Source: CAVTWH01 sp963850915
GTDB lineage: Bacteria > Actinomycetota > Actinomycetes > Mycobacteriales > Micromonosporaceae
NCBI GenBank assembly: GCA_963850915.1
Contig: CAWKND010000005.1
Coordinates: forward strand, 62,001 to 126,000
Length of the DNA: 64,000 nucleotides
Direction of reading: 5' to 3'
Shown here: positions 9,711-18,066 of the stretch, one piece after another
Numbering within the stretch: the first letter of the stretch is position 1
How the letters are laid out: each line of letters begins with the position of its first letter
Notes under the pieces: generated by a model
The model's database searches: none
What the model was told of the DNA's origin: nothing
What the model saw: only the letters and a program-made list of their open reading frames with translations
Translations under genes and position numbers: made by a program

Positions 9711-10728
9711 ATGAATATCGGCGAGATCGCGCGCCGTGCCGGTGTGTCCCGCAGCACCGTGTCGTACACATTGAGCGGCAAGCGGGCGGTGTCCGAGGCT
9801 ACCCGCCGGCGCATCCAGGACGTCATCGACCAGCTCGACTACCGACCCAACGCGAGTGCCCGGGCGCTCGAAGGAAGGCCGTACCCGGACCCTGGGCCTC
9901 GTGATCCCGCCGGCGCAGCGGCGACTCACGGACATGCAACTCGGCTTCGTGGCCAGCGTGGTGGAGGCTGCCGCCCGGGTGGACCTGGACGTGCTCCTGT
10001 CTCCGTCGGGTGGCGACCACGACCGTTCCTTCGAGCGCATCGTCACCGGTAGCCGGGTCGACGGTGTCATCCTCATGGAGATCCGCCTGGAGGATGCCCG
10101 GGTGGCCCGCCTGCAACAGACCGGGCTGCCTTTCGTCACCATCGGGCACACCGCGCAGCCCAGGGACACCTGCTGGATCGACTTGGACTACGAGGCTCTG
10201 ATCGGCCGCTGCGTGCACCACCTGGCCGACCTCGGGCACCGGCACGTCGCGCTCATCAACCGCTCGACCGAGCTCGTCGCCGCCGGGTACGGCCCCGCTC
10301 ACCGCGCCCTCCAGGGTTTCAACCAGGCGGTCGGTGAGCGCGGCATGATCGGCAGCGACTACTGCTGTGCGGACGAGGCCGCCGCGGGGGAGGCCGGCAT
10401 CGAGGCACTGCTCGCCGCACGACCTGAGGTAACCGCTGTCGCCACCATCAATGAGGCGGCACTCCCCGGCATCCAGCGCGGGCTCCAGGGTCTGCGGCTG
10501 GACGTCCCGAAGGACTTCTCCATCGTCGGGGTCGCGGCCAAGCACTGGGCCGAGGACTTCCGGCCGCCACTGACCGCCGCCGACGTTCCGGCGCTGGACA
10601 TGGGCGCCCAGGCGGTCGAACTGCTACTCGGCCGCATCGCCGAACCGCAAGCACCCCCGCAGCACCTACTGCTGAACCCGCCGATCTCGCTGCGGGCCAG
10701 CACCGGACCGGTACCCGTGCGCCCATAG
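9711..10728 (+). pseudogene. LacI-family transcriptional regulator, single-base frameshift
   Basis: An ATG opens a LacI-type helix-turn-helix (IGEIARRAGVSRSTVSYTLS) followed by a hinge region up to ARALEG. The sugar-binding domain (RTRTLGLVIPP onward to the stop at 10728) continues in the next frame. The frames join if one C in the CC pair at 9879-9880 is removed, giving 338 residues, the usual LacI length. The C-terminal part looks intact (DGVILMEIRL, SIVGVAAKHW). This may be a real inactivation or a sequencing error. The gene is divergent from the GH63-like gene and shares its operator. Confidence 0.85.
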
Positions 10729-11155
10729 CGCCACCCCCTGGCGTCCTCGGGTACCTGTCGTTCCCCCGCTCCACACCCCCAGGGAGAGCGCAGTGAACGA
10801 AGTCAACAGCACCAATCGGCGGCTCGGCCGGCGCAGCCATCTCAGCCGTGTCGACCCGCATCGTCACCCTCGCACGCCAGTCGTCCGGTCGTCCGGCCCG
10901 CGTCACTTCTGAGCGGGCGATTTCACTTTCCCGCCGGGGCAGCACCCCGACTTACCTGCCGGTCCCCCAGGGGACGGGCTGTTCATCCCCGGCGGGCGGC
11001 ACAACTCGTCAGAACCCGATCCCGGAAGCCGGCTCCTAGGCCCCGGACGGGTCGGCATCTGGGCCTGCCGACCGCTACGCCGCGGGCTGCTTCGCGGTCG
11101 GACAAGGCCGGGAATCTGGTGCGCCACCGTCCGGAGGCGCCACATTGGAGGATTC
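10729..11155. other. Gene-poor stretch with a possible 39-codon remnant ORF
   Basis: The only coding-like feature is a short frame from the GTG at 10793, after a GGGAGAG site, with a Tat-like RRLGRRS start, ending at 10912. It may be the start of a lost binding-protein gene, which would be the usual neighbour of a LacI regulator. Nothing else is supported before the ribosome site at about 11145. Confidence 0.3.
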
Positions 11156-12961
11156 ATGAAGAACAGAAAGAGAGTCGGTCGCCTGCTGGCACTTGCCGGC
11201 GCCGCTCTGGCGCTGGCGATCCCGTTGGTGGCTGTGAACAGCGACGCCGCAACGACCGAGGCGTTGACGGTGAACCTTGCCTCGACGCGAGGACCATCCA
11301 TCGGTGTCGGCGAAGGCTTCCTGTACGGCATGAACGCGGACGGTACCCAACCGGCCGACCAGTTCCTGCAACCGTTGGGGGTCAACGCGTTCCGTGGTGG
11401 CGGTCACCTGAACCGGGCCTGGACCGGGGACGGCTACAAGTACGGGTCGAATACGCAGGCCGATGTGAACACGGTCATCAGCCAGGCGAGGCGGCTGACC
11501 CAGGGCTCGTACCACGCCCAGTACCAGGTGATCCTCAGCGACCTGTACGGCAACGACGGCGGCCAGCCGGCCAACACGGTCTACCCGTGTACCAACGGCG
11601 ACTGCTCCAACTGGATCACTTTCATCGACTCGGTCGTGGGTGCCCTCCAGGCCTCCGGGCTTCCCTTCGCGTACGACATCTACAACGAGCCCGACATCTC
11701 GGTATTCTGGCCGAACGGCAGCGTCAACAGCACGCAGTACTTCCAGATGTGGGACTCGGCCTACCGGGAACTGCGCCGCATCGCACCGAGCGCGCTCATC
11801 GTCGGGCCGTCCTTCGCGTTCACGCCGCTGAGCCGGTCGTCGCAGTGGCAGACCTGGTTGGCGCACGTGAAGTCGGCGAGCACCGTACCGGACTGGATCA
11901 CCAACCACGACGAGGGTGACGTGGACGACCCGGTTGCCGTGTCGCAGGCGCTCAACAACGCGCTGACTTCGGCCGGGGTACCGCTGCGGCCGTTGTCGGC
12001 CAACGAGTACCAGCCTGCGGACCGGCAGACCGCCGGTGTGACCGCCTGGTACCTGGCCCGGTTCGCCCAGTCGGGGTACACCAACGCGATGCGGGGCAAC
12101 TGGGTGTGCTGCCTGACGCCCAACCTCACCGGTGTGCTCACCCAGTCGGGCGGTAGCTGGCAGGCCAACGGCAACTGGTGGGCGCTGCGTACCTATGCCG
12201 ACATGACCGGCACCCTGGTCAACACCTCCGGCCAAGTCGCATCGACGGCCATCTCGGCGTCGGAGGACTCCTCGGCTAAGCGGGCCGTGGCCATCCTGGG
12301 CGATTCCAATGGCTACACCGGTGCCGCGACGGTCACGTTCAACGGCCTGTCGTCGGTACCGTGGCTGGCGAACAACGGGTCCGTCAACGTCGTGGTCGAC
12401 CGTATCCCGGACCAGTACCCGCTCGCCTCACCGCAGGTGGTGCTCAACACGAACATGAGCGTCAGTGGTGGCTCCATCACGGTACCGGTGACGTTCCAGG
12501 CCTCGCACGACGCCTTCGCCGTCTACCTCACCCCGGGTACGGGGAGCAGCAGCGGTGGTACCGGTGGCCAGCAGAACGTGGAGATCGTCGGTGGCCAGTC
12601 CGGGCGTTGCGTGGACATCAACGGCTCCAGCACCACCAACGGTACGCAGGCCCAGCTGTGGGATTGCAACGGCAACAGCAACCAGCGGTGGACCTACACG
12701 TCGAGCAAGCAACTGATGGTGTACGGCAACAAGTGCCTGGACGCCTCGGGGAAGGGGACCACGAACGGTACCGCGGCGATCATCTGGGACTGCAACGGTC
12801 AGAGCAACCAGCAGTGGAACATCAACGCCAACGGCACGATCACCGGCGTGCAGTCCGGGTTGTGCCTCGACGCGAGCGCGTTGGGGACCGCCAACGGTAC
12901 GAAGGTCCAACTGTGGACCTGTACCGGCGCCGCGAACCAGCAGTGGAGTACCCGCAGCTGA
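11156..12961 (+). CDS. Secreted clan GH-A glycoside hydrolase (GH39-like) with CBM13
   Basis: The product is 601 residues, with an ATG after a TTGGAGG ribosome site and a signal peptide to about residue 32. The barrel carries YDIYNEPD with acid/base Glu178 and SANEYQ with likely nucleophile Glu284, the clan GH-A arrangement. WYLARFAQSGY and LTGVLTQSGG follow. A decayed relative of this C-terminal part lies at 25112-25360. A beta domain and a Gly/Ser linker lead to a CBM13 trefoil (about 475-601). The family is uncertain (GH39-like by motif spacing); the substrate is probably a xylan or galactan oligomer. Confidence 0.75.
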   Translation: MKNRKRVGRLLALAGAALALAIPLVAVNSDAATTEALTVNLASTRGPSIGVGEGFLYGMNADGTQPADQFLQPLGVNAFRGGGHLNRAWTGDGYKYGSNTQADVNTVISQARRLTQGSYHAQYQVILSDLYGNDGGQPANTVYPCTNGDCSNWITFIDSVVGALQASGLPFAYDIYNEPDISVFWPNGSVNSTQYFQMWDSAYRELRRIAPSALIVGPSFAFTPLSRSSQWQTWLAHVKSASTVPDWITNHDEGDVDDPVAVSQALNNALTSAGVPLRPLSANEYQPADRQTAGVTAWYLARFAQSGYTNAMRGNWVCCLTPNLTGVLTQSGGSWQANGNWWALRTYADMTGTLVNTSGQVASTAISASEDSSAKRAVAILGDSNGYTGAATVTFNGLSSVPWLANNGSVNVVVDRIPDQYPLASPQVVLNTNMSVSGGSITVPVTFQASHDAFAVYLTPGTGSSSGGTGGQQNVEIVGGQSGRCVDINGSSTTNGTQAQLWDCNGNSNQRWTYTSSKQLMVYGNKCLDASGKGTTNGTAAIIWDCNGQSNQQWNINANGTITGVQSGLCLDASALGTANGTKVQLWTCTGAANQQWSTRS

Positions 12962-13085
12962 GCGACGTTTCTCCGCGTCGGCTGCCCGACGCTACAGCCA
13001 TCAGCTACAGCCGCCAGGCATAGCCGCCGGCCGCAGCGGCAAGCAACGGTTGCCAGTTACGCGGGGTTCGTGCCAGCAACGCGAC

Positions 13086-13126
13086 GTCGGCCCGCCCACT
13101 CCCGTCAGGGAAGTGGGCGGGCCGAC
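13086..13126 (+). terminator. Hairpin terminator after the GH39-like gene
   Basis: Perfect 15-bp stem (13086-13100 with 13112-13126), 125 bases past the stop codon. It separates the hydrolase gene from the larA relic that follows. Confidence 0.75.
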
Positions 13127-13148
13127 CGCCGTCAGTCGACGCTTGCTC

Positions 13149-13349
13149 GATCACGGCTCGTTCCACGAACTGCTGGTCTCGGCCGCTGCCGGCATCGTCA
13201 AGCCGGGTGGGCTGATCGTGTGCGCGGCGCAGTGGACGACATCGCCGCGGCTGTGGCAGTCGAGCTGGGCGGTGCCGGCCCGGCAGCGGAGATCTGCGTG
13301 CTGCCCGAGGGGGCCCGGGACGATCCCGTACCTGAGCGCCGGTGCCTGA
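13149..13349 (+). pseudogene. Scrambled relic of a larA-family gene
   Basis: The start reads DHGSFHELLVSAA, then AGIVKPGGLIVCAAQ, in one frame. VDDIAAAVAVELGGAGPAAE and ICVLPEG follow in another frame, then IPYLS and a stop back in the first. Every block matches the C-terminal part of the intact LarA-family protein at 46735-48030, but two blocks are in swapped order and about 90 codons are missing. This implies an earlier second copy that decayed by duplication and deletion. It cannot encode a working protein. Confidence 0.85.
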
Positions 13350-13453
13350 GCGCCGCGCGCGCCCGTCGGGGACCGGCGCGGCCGGCCCTGGCCGCGAGTC
13401 CGCGGCCACACCGTGCCCCCGGCCCGGGAAAGCGCGACGACTGGCGGAACGAT

Positions 13454-13485
13454 CCGGGGGCCCGCGACGCATCGCGGGCCCCCGG
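13454..13485 (-). terminator. Hairpin terminator of the GH141-like gene
   Basis: Perfect 14-bp stem (13454-13467 with 13472-13485) with a CGCA loop, about 40 bases past the stop of the leftward gene ending at 13523. Confidence 0.75.
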
Positions 13486-13522
13486 GCCGTTCATACACCG
13501 GCCGTCCAATGTGGACGGAGTG

Positions 13523-15919
13523 TCAGCTGTGCAGACTCCACTGCTGGTTCGTGGCACCGGTACAGGTCCACAGCTGGACCTTCGTACCGTTGGCGGTCCC
13601 CAACGCGCTCGCGTCGAGACACAGCCCGGACTGGACGCTGGTGATGGTGCCGCTGCTGTTGATGTTCCACTGCTGGTTGCTCTGACCGTTGCAGTCCCAG
13701 ATGATCGCCGCGGTACCGTTCGTGGTCCCCTTCCCCGAGGCGTCCAGGCACTTGGTGCCGTAGATCATCAGCTGCTTGCTCGACGTGTAGGTCCACCGTT
13801 GGTTGGCTCCGCCGTTGCAGTCCCACAGCTGTGCCTGGGTGCCGTTGGTGGTGCTGGAGCCGTTGATGTCCACGCAACGCCCGGACGGGGTACCGACGAG
13901 CTGTCCGCTCTGCTGGCTGCCGCCGCCGCCGGATTGGATCCCGGCGGAGTTGATCACTGACTGGGCGCCGGCAGGCCAGCTGCCGTTGGTGACGACCGTG
14001 TTGCCCGAGACTGTGTTGCCGTGGTCGTTGTTGACGGTGGTACCGCTGCTGCTGGTCCAGTTGTTGGTGACGGTCAGGTTGCCGGTGTGGTTGTTGCCGG
14101 AACTGTAGTTGGCCACCGCCCAGGTGCCGCCGATGGCGGAGAAGACGTTGTTGGTGGCTGTGAAGTAACGGGAGCCTTCGTCGAAGTACAGTCCGAAGTA
14201 GCCGTTGGTCCGCAGGCAGTAGTTGCCGCTGATGCCACCGCCGGGGTTGGCCGACAGGGTGTAGATGCAGCTGCCGTCGTTCATCTGCTGCATGACGTCG
14301 TGGATGTAGTTGCCGGTGACCTGGTTGGCTGACGCGGTGGTGGCGGTGCTGTACCGGGGCTGGTAGTTGTAGAGCCCGCGGTTGGCGTAGTCGTCGCTGC
14401 CGCCGGCGTCGTTGGCGCCCCACCCGTAGCCGATCGCCATGCCGGAGTACGGCATGTTGTAGACCTCGTTGTGGGTGATGGTCGCCGTGGTCACGTAGGT
14501 GGTGAGCACCGAGGTGATGCCGCGATAGTCCAGGCCCATGTCGTGGATCGAATTGTTGCCGATGGTGACGTTGCTGTTGGTCATCCGGGAGTCGCTCGGG
14601 TGGTGCGCGTCCGCTCGGACGCCGCCGACCACGATCGCCCCGGCTGAGCCACGGCTGAACGTCGAACCGGTGACCGTGATGGCGCTGGCGCCCAGACCTA
14701 CCCCGCTGGCGTGCGCGTTGGCGTCGTTGCCGATGCCGAGTGCGGTCTGTCCGAGGTTGCTGAACTGGTCGTTGCTGAACTGGATGGTGTTGGCGGCAGA
14801 GACCTGCACCGCGGCTGGCATCTGATTCCAGTTGGGTCGGGTCGCCTCGAACTGCTGACACCCGGACTGGCAGGCGGTCAGCGCCGGCCAGGACCAGTTG
14901 CCGGAGACGTACGACCCGGTCTGCTGGTCGGCGAAGCCCTGGCTGCTGCTCGGCCCGAGCCAGCTGGTAGCGGTGAAGGTGATGCCGGAGAAGGTGATGT
15001 TGTGCGCCGGCGAGTCATAGGTGCCGCCGATGTCCACAAGGGACTGGTTGACGGGTAGGTCCACGCTGACGCTGCTCATGTTCTGTCCGGCCAGCGGTAT
15101 GTAGGACAGCGTGCCGGCGCTGGGGTTGTCGTACCACTCGCCGGGTGAGTCGAGGAACTCGTAGGCGTTCTCGATGTAGAGCGGGCCCGCCCGGAACGGG
15201 CTGGCGAACGTGTCGTACCCGAAATTGTTGTTGTTCCACGCCGGCTGCTGCATGGTCAGAAAGTTGCCGCTGATGGTCTGGACCGGCACGTAGCGGTCGG
15301 TGAATGACCCGATGCTCTCCAGCTCGACCCGGTTCTGGTTGGCCAGGTTGTTGAGGTAGCTCAGCGCGCTGTTGGTGAACCGCAGTCCCGTACTGCTGGC
15401 GGTGAAGTCGGAGCGGTTGAGGGTGGTGCGCGCGCGGGTCGCTGGGACGCCGTTGACGTAGAGCTGGCGGGTGTCGATCCCGGTGCCGATGTTGGCGCGC
15501 CAGATGTTCTTGCCCGAGTCGACGAGCGACCAGCCGGTGACGGCCCGGGCGCCACTGAGAGTGGGGTGGGCAGACGGAGCCGCCTGCCAGATGACGGTGT
15601 GGCCGTTGCTGCCGGAGTCAGCGGCGGTCAGTCGCAACGGCGCGGACAGGCGGTACACGCCGTCCGCCAACTGGACCACGATGTCGCCAGACATCGAGGC
15701 GTTCTGTGACCGTACGGTGGCCTGGACGCCGGCGAGCGAGCACGGTTGCGCGGCCGAGCAGGTAGATCCGCTGCCCGCGGGGGAGGCGTAGAGGGTGGTG
15801 GTGGCGGCGAAGGCCGACGGCGTCGACGCCACCGCGACGGCAACCGCGGCGGTCAGACCTACGGCGGCGGCGCCGGCCAGCACCAGCCTCCGCGCGGCGG
15901 AGGACGATGTTCGGGACAC
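13523..15919 (-). CDS. Secreted right-handed beta-helix glycosidase (GH141-like) with CBM13
   Basis: The product is 798 residues. The GTG follows a GAGGAG ribosome site, and there is a signal peptide to about residue 38. The N-terminal segment LYASPAGSGS..CS plus LYVNGVPATRAR and the long Asn/Gly-rich repeats (NNSIHDMG, NYIHDVMQ, NNVFSAIG) mark a parallel beta-helix. GH141 members such as the rhamnogalacturonan-II alpha-L-fucosidase share this layout; xylanase activity is also known in the family. Residues about 670-798 are CBM13. The gene sits 52 bases downstream of a deoxysugar mutarotase gene in what looks like one operon, which favours fucose release. Family assignment is by motif memory, not a search. 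Confidence 0.7.
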   Translation of the reverse strand: MSRTSSSAARRLVLAGAAAVGLTAAVAVAVASTPSAFAATTTLYASPAGSGSTCSAAQPCSLAGVQATVRSQNASMSGDIVVQLADGVYRLSAPLRLTAADSGSNGHTVIWQAAPSAHPTLSGARAVTGWSLVDSGKNIWRANIGTGIDTRQLYVNGVPATRARTTLNRSDFTASSTGLRFTNSALSYLNNLANQNRVELESIGSFTDRYVPVQTISGNFLTMQQPAWNNNNFGYDTFASPFRAGPLYIENAYEFLDSPGEWYDNPSAGTLSYIPLAGQNMSSVSVDLPVNQSLVDIGGTYDSPAHNITFSGITFTATSWLGPSSSQGFADQQTGSYVSGNWSWPALTACQSGCQQFEATRPNWNQMPAAVQVSAANTIQFSNDQFSNLGQTALGIGNDANAHASGVGLGASAITVTGSTFSRGSAGAIVVGGVRADAHHPSDSRMTNSNVTIGNNSIHDMGLDYRGITSVLTTYVTTATITHNEVYNMPYSGMAIGYGWGANDAGGSDDYANRGLYNYQPRYSTATTASANQVTGNYIHDVMQQMNDGSCIYTLSANPGGGISGNYCLRTNGYFGLYFDEGSRYFTATNNVFSAIGGTWAVANYSSGNNHTGNLTVTNNWTSSSGTTVNNDHGNTVSGNTVVTNGSWPAGAQSVINSAGIQSGGGGSQQSGQLVGTPSGRCVDINGSSTTNGTQAQLWDCNGGANQRWTYTSSKQLMIYGTKCLDASGKGTTNGTAAIIWDCNGQSNQQWNINSSGTITSVQSGLCLDASALGTANGTKVQLWTCTGATNQQWSLHS

Positions 15920-15971
15920 GGGGACTCCTCGATGGATGGGGTGTGGAACCGCGCGTGCCGCGTGAGACCCG

Positions 15972-16319
15972 TCATGTGCCCGGGTTTTCGTCGAGATGCC
16001 AGACCTCCTGCATGGGGACCCACCCGACGCCCGAGCCGGCCGGGGCCAGGGATTCCTGACATGGTTCGGTCAGGGCCCACCAGCGCTGCGTGTCGGGGTC
16101 CGCGGCGATACGGGCCTGATCGGCGTCGTGGTCCTCACCGATGTACTCGTAGTAGCCGATGAGCAGGTCGCCGTGCAGGTAGATCGTGAAGTTGCGGATG
16201 TTGGCCTCGACGAGGGCGCGTTCGACAGACGGCCAGACGGCGGCGTGCAGGCTGAGGTAGTCGTCCCGTCGGTCCTGGCGCAGCCGAATGGCCATGCCGT
16301 AACGCTGCACGCGGCTCAA
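15972..16319 (-). CDS. L-rhamnose/L-fucose mutarotase (RhaM-type)
   Basis: The product is 115 residues. The TTG start is chosen because GAGGAG lies 7 bases upstream and the protein then begins MSRVQRYGMAIRL, like family members; a longer frame extends upstream without support. Family motifs seen: HAAVWPSVERALVEANIRNFT, IYLHGDLLIGYYEY and a C-terminal MQEVWHLD. These small cytoplasmic enzymes interconvert the anomers of 6-deoxyhexoses. Together with GH141-like and GH29 enzymes and the oxidative pathway at 41-48 kb, L-fucose is the more likely substrate. It is divergent from a GntR gene, with two shared operators between. Confidence 0.82.
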   Translation of the reverse strand: MSRVQRYGMAIRLRQDRRDDYLSLHAAVWPSVERALVEANIRNFTIYLHGDLLIGYYEYIGEDHDADQARIAADPDTQRWWALTEPCQESLAPAGSGVGWVPMQEVWHLDENPGT

Positions 16320-16456
16320 ATCCGGTTCTCCTCGCGGCGGTGCGGTCGTCCACGATTGGACGCGCGGGTCGACCAACGCGGTTGTGGGGGTGTCCCGCGG
16401 CACCGTGCCGGCCCCGGACAGGCGTGGGCAGAGCGGCGACGCGGAGGAAGCAAGCT

Positions 16457-16478
16457 CATCATACGAATGACGTATTCG
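16457..16478. promoter_or_regulatory. GntR-type operator upstream of mutarotase and regulator genes
   Basis: CATCATACGAATG (16457-16469) overlaps an inverted repeat CGAAT-5-ATTCG (16464-16478). A 13-base match with one difference, CATCATACGTATG, lies inside the promoter of the ABC operon at 37720-37732. Confidence 0.6.
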
Positions 16479-16555
16479 CAATACCGCGCCCTTCCGGGAT
16501 CAAGCCGCAAAACGGAAGTGGCCGGGTGGCGACGTGCGAGCGGGCGCGAACATAA

Positions 16556-16566
16556 CTCGTATGATG
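16556..16566. promoter_or_regulatory. Second GntR-type operator, reverse orientation
   Basis: CTCGTATGATG is the reverse complement of CATCATACGAG, a near copy of the box at 16457. It lies about 60 bases before the regulator start. Two boxes roughly 90 bases apart suggest joint control of both divergent units. Confidence 0.5.
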
Positions 16567-16625
16567 TGTGTTCGACGAGCTGAACGTAGGTATGGCCGAC
16601 AAGCAGGCACGACCTGCGGCGGTTG

Positions 16626-17411
16626 ATGGGGGGAGGGCACGTGGCGGCACCGAGGCGCCTGCCCGTCAGTGGAGCGACGGCCGCGCCCGGGGCCAGACGA
16701 CCGGCTAACCTCGGTCGGGCAGTCACTGCGGAACTCGTGCAGTGGATCGTTCAGGGGAATCACTTGCCCGGCACGCTGCTCCCTCCCGAACAGGTACTTT
16801 GCGAGAATTTCGCGGTCTCCCGGACGGTCGTTCGCGAAGCGGTGAAGATCCTCCAGGAGAAGGGTCTGGTGCGGGTTCGTCAGGGTGCCGGGACGATCGT
16901 CACCGCGTCGACGGAGTGGAACATGCTCGACGAACTCGTCCTCGCCGCAACGATCGCCGAGGACGAGAGCCTGGCTCTTCTCGACGACCTCGTGGTCACC
17001 AGGCGCCTACTCGAATCCGACATGGCCAACGTCGCCGCCCGGTCGGCTCGGCAGGAGACCATCGACCGGTTGACCAGCCTCGTCGACCAGATGGACGAGC
17101 TGGTCAATGACCATGTCACCTACGAGGAGTACGACCGGATCTTCCACGACACGATCATGCTGGCGTCGGGAAACCGAATCGCGCGCGGCGTCGTACAGGC
17201 ACTGCAGAGCCAGGCTATCCACACTGCCCGGTATGTCGGACGGACCGAGCCCACGCTGTGTGCCGCCTCCAATCGCGGACACCGGTCCATCGCCGAACGC
17301 ATCGCGGAACGAGACTCAGCCGGCGCCGCCGAGGCGATGTTCAGCCACATCACGGAGGCTTGGCTCGTACGCCGCGGCGGACGGGGTAGCCGTACACGCC
17401 TGCGCCGTTAA
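16626..17411 (+). CDS. GntR-family (FadR/FCD type) transcriptional regulator
   Basis: The product is about 261 residues from the ATG at 16626; a GTG at 16641, just after a GGGGGGAGG run, is an equal candidate. The winged-helix domain reads LPPEQVLCENFAVSRTVVRE and GLVRVRQGAGT. The C-terminal FCD ligand domain has the expected metal-site surroundings (RRLLESDMANVAA, FHDTIMLASGNR, GHRSIAERI). FadR-type GntR proteins of this kind sense sugar acids. It is divergent from the mutarotase-GH141 operon, and its boxes recur at the ABC operon promoter, so control of deoxysugar uptake and use is inferred. Confidence 0.85.
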   Translation: MGGGHVAAPRRLPVSGATAAPGARRPANLGRAVTAELVQWIVQGNHLPGTLLPPEQVLCENFAVSRTVVREAVKILQEKGLVRVRQGAGTIVTASTEWNMLDELVLAATIAEDESLALLDDLVVTRRLLESDMANVAARSARQETIDRLTSLVDQMDELVNDHVTYEEYDRIFHDTIMLASGNRIARGVVQALQSQAIHTARYVGRTEPTLCAASNRGHRSIAERIAERDSAGAAEAMFSHITEAWLVRRGGRGSRTRLRR

Positions 17412-17681
17412 TCCGATCCCACCCGCTACAGCTACCTCCTCGTGGCGGACCCTCTCGGCGGCTTGCTCGGCGCGCGCTCACCCGGCCGGGAGGCTCACGC
17501 CGCGGCCGACGACCCGGCGCCGGTGTCCCGTGCGCTGAATGCGTTCCATCCCTGGATTGTCCAGGAGCCGCGTAGACCGCCATCGCGCTGAACAAGCAAA
17601 GTCTTGCGGCATTGGAATTGACATCATTTTTTGGTTATCTCCGGGCGCCAGACGCGGGCGATTGGAAGTTTCGGTCATCAG
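17412..17681. other. Gene-free stretch after the GntR gene
   Basis: No supported gene. Base composition shifts to AT-rich near 17620-17640 (a T6 run), just before the promoter and operator of the GH27 operon. Confidence 0.5.
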
Positions 17682-17709
17682 TTGACGGACCCACTGTTAG
17701 CGATAACAT
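17682..17709 (+). promoter_or_regulatory. Promoter with LacI-type operator of the GH27-GH54-GH10 operon
   Basis: TTGACG (17682-17687) and TAACAT (17704-17709) are 16 bases apart, and GTTAGCGATAAC (17696-17707) overlaps the spacer and -10 box. This would leave a leader of about 350 bases before the GH27 start, in which no supported gene was seen. Confidence 0.55.
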
Positions 17710-18066
17710 CGACGCCCATGGCTCCAACAGCACCGGGTACCACCGTACTGAGCCGACAGACCGAAGCCACCATCAGCATTCCCCCCCGGGCGGTCCGATC
17801 CCACCATGTCGAACGGGCCGCGTCACCCACCACAGCGCTGCCGTTCGCAGCTGTCGGTGGCAGCGCGGCGAGCGCACCGGGGAGCCGGGCAGCCGCATCA
17901 TCGGCGCCCGGCAGCACGAGGGGCGGGCGGCAGGCCGGTGTGCGAGCGCAGCCGGTCCGCCGCCCGCATCCGGGATCCGAACCCGACCGCCGGAACCGTC
18001 TGGATTCGAAGTAGCCCGGCGAAGCGCGCGGAAGAGCACCTTCTGAGTACCGATTGGGAGAACGTG

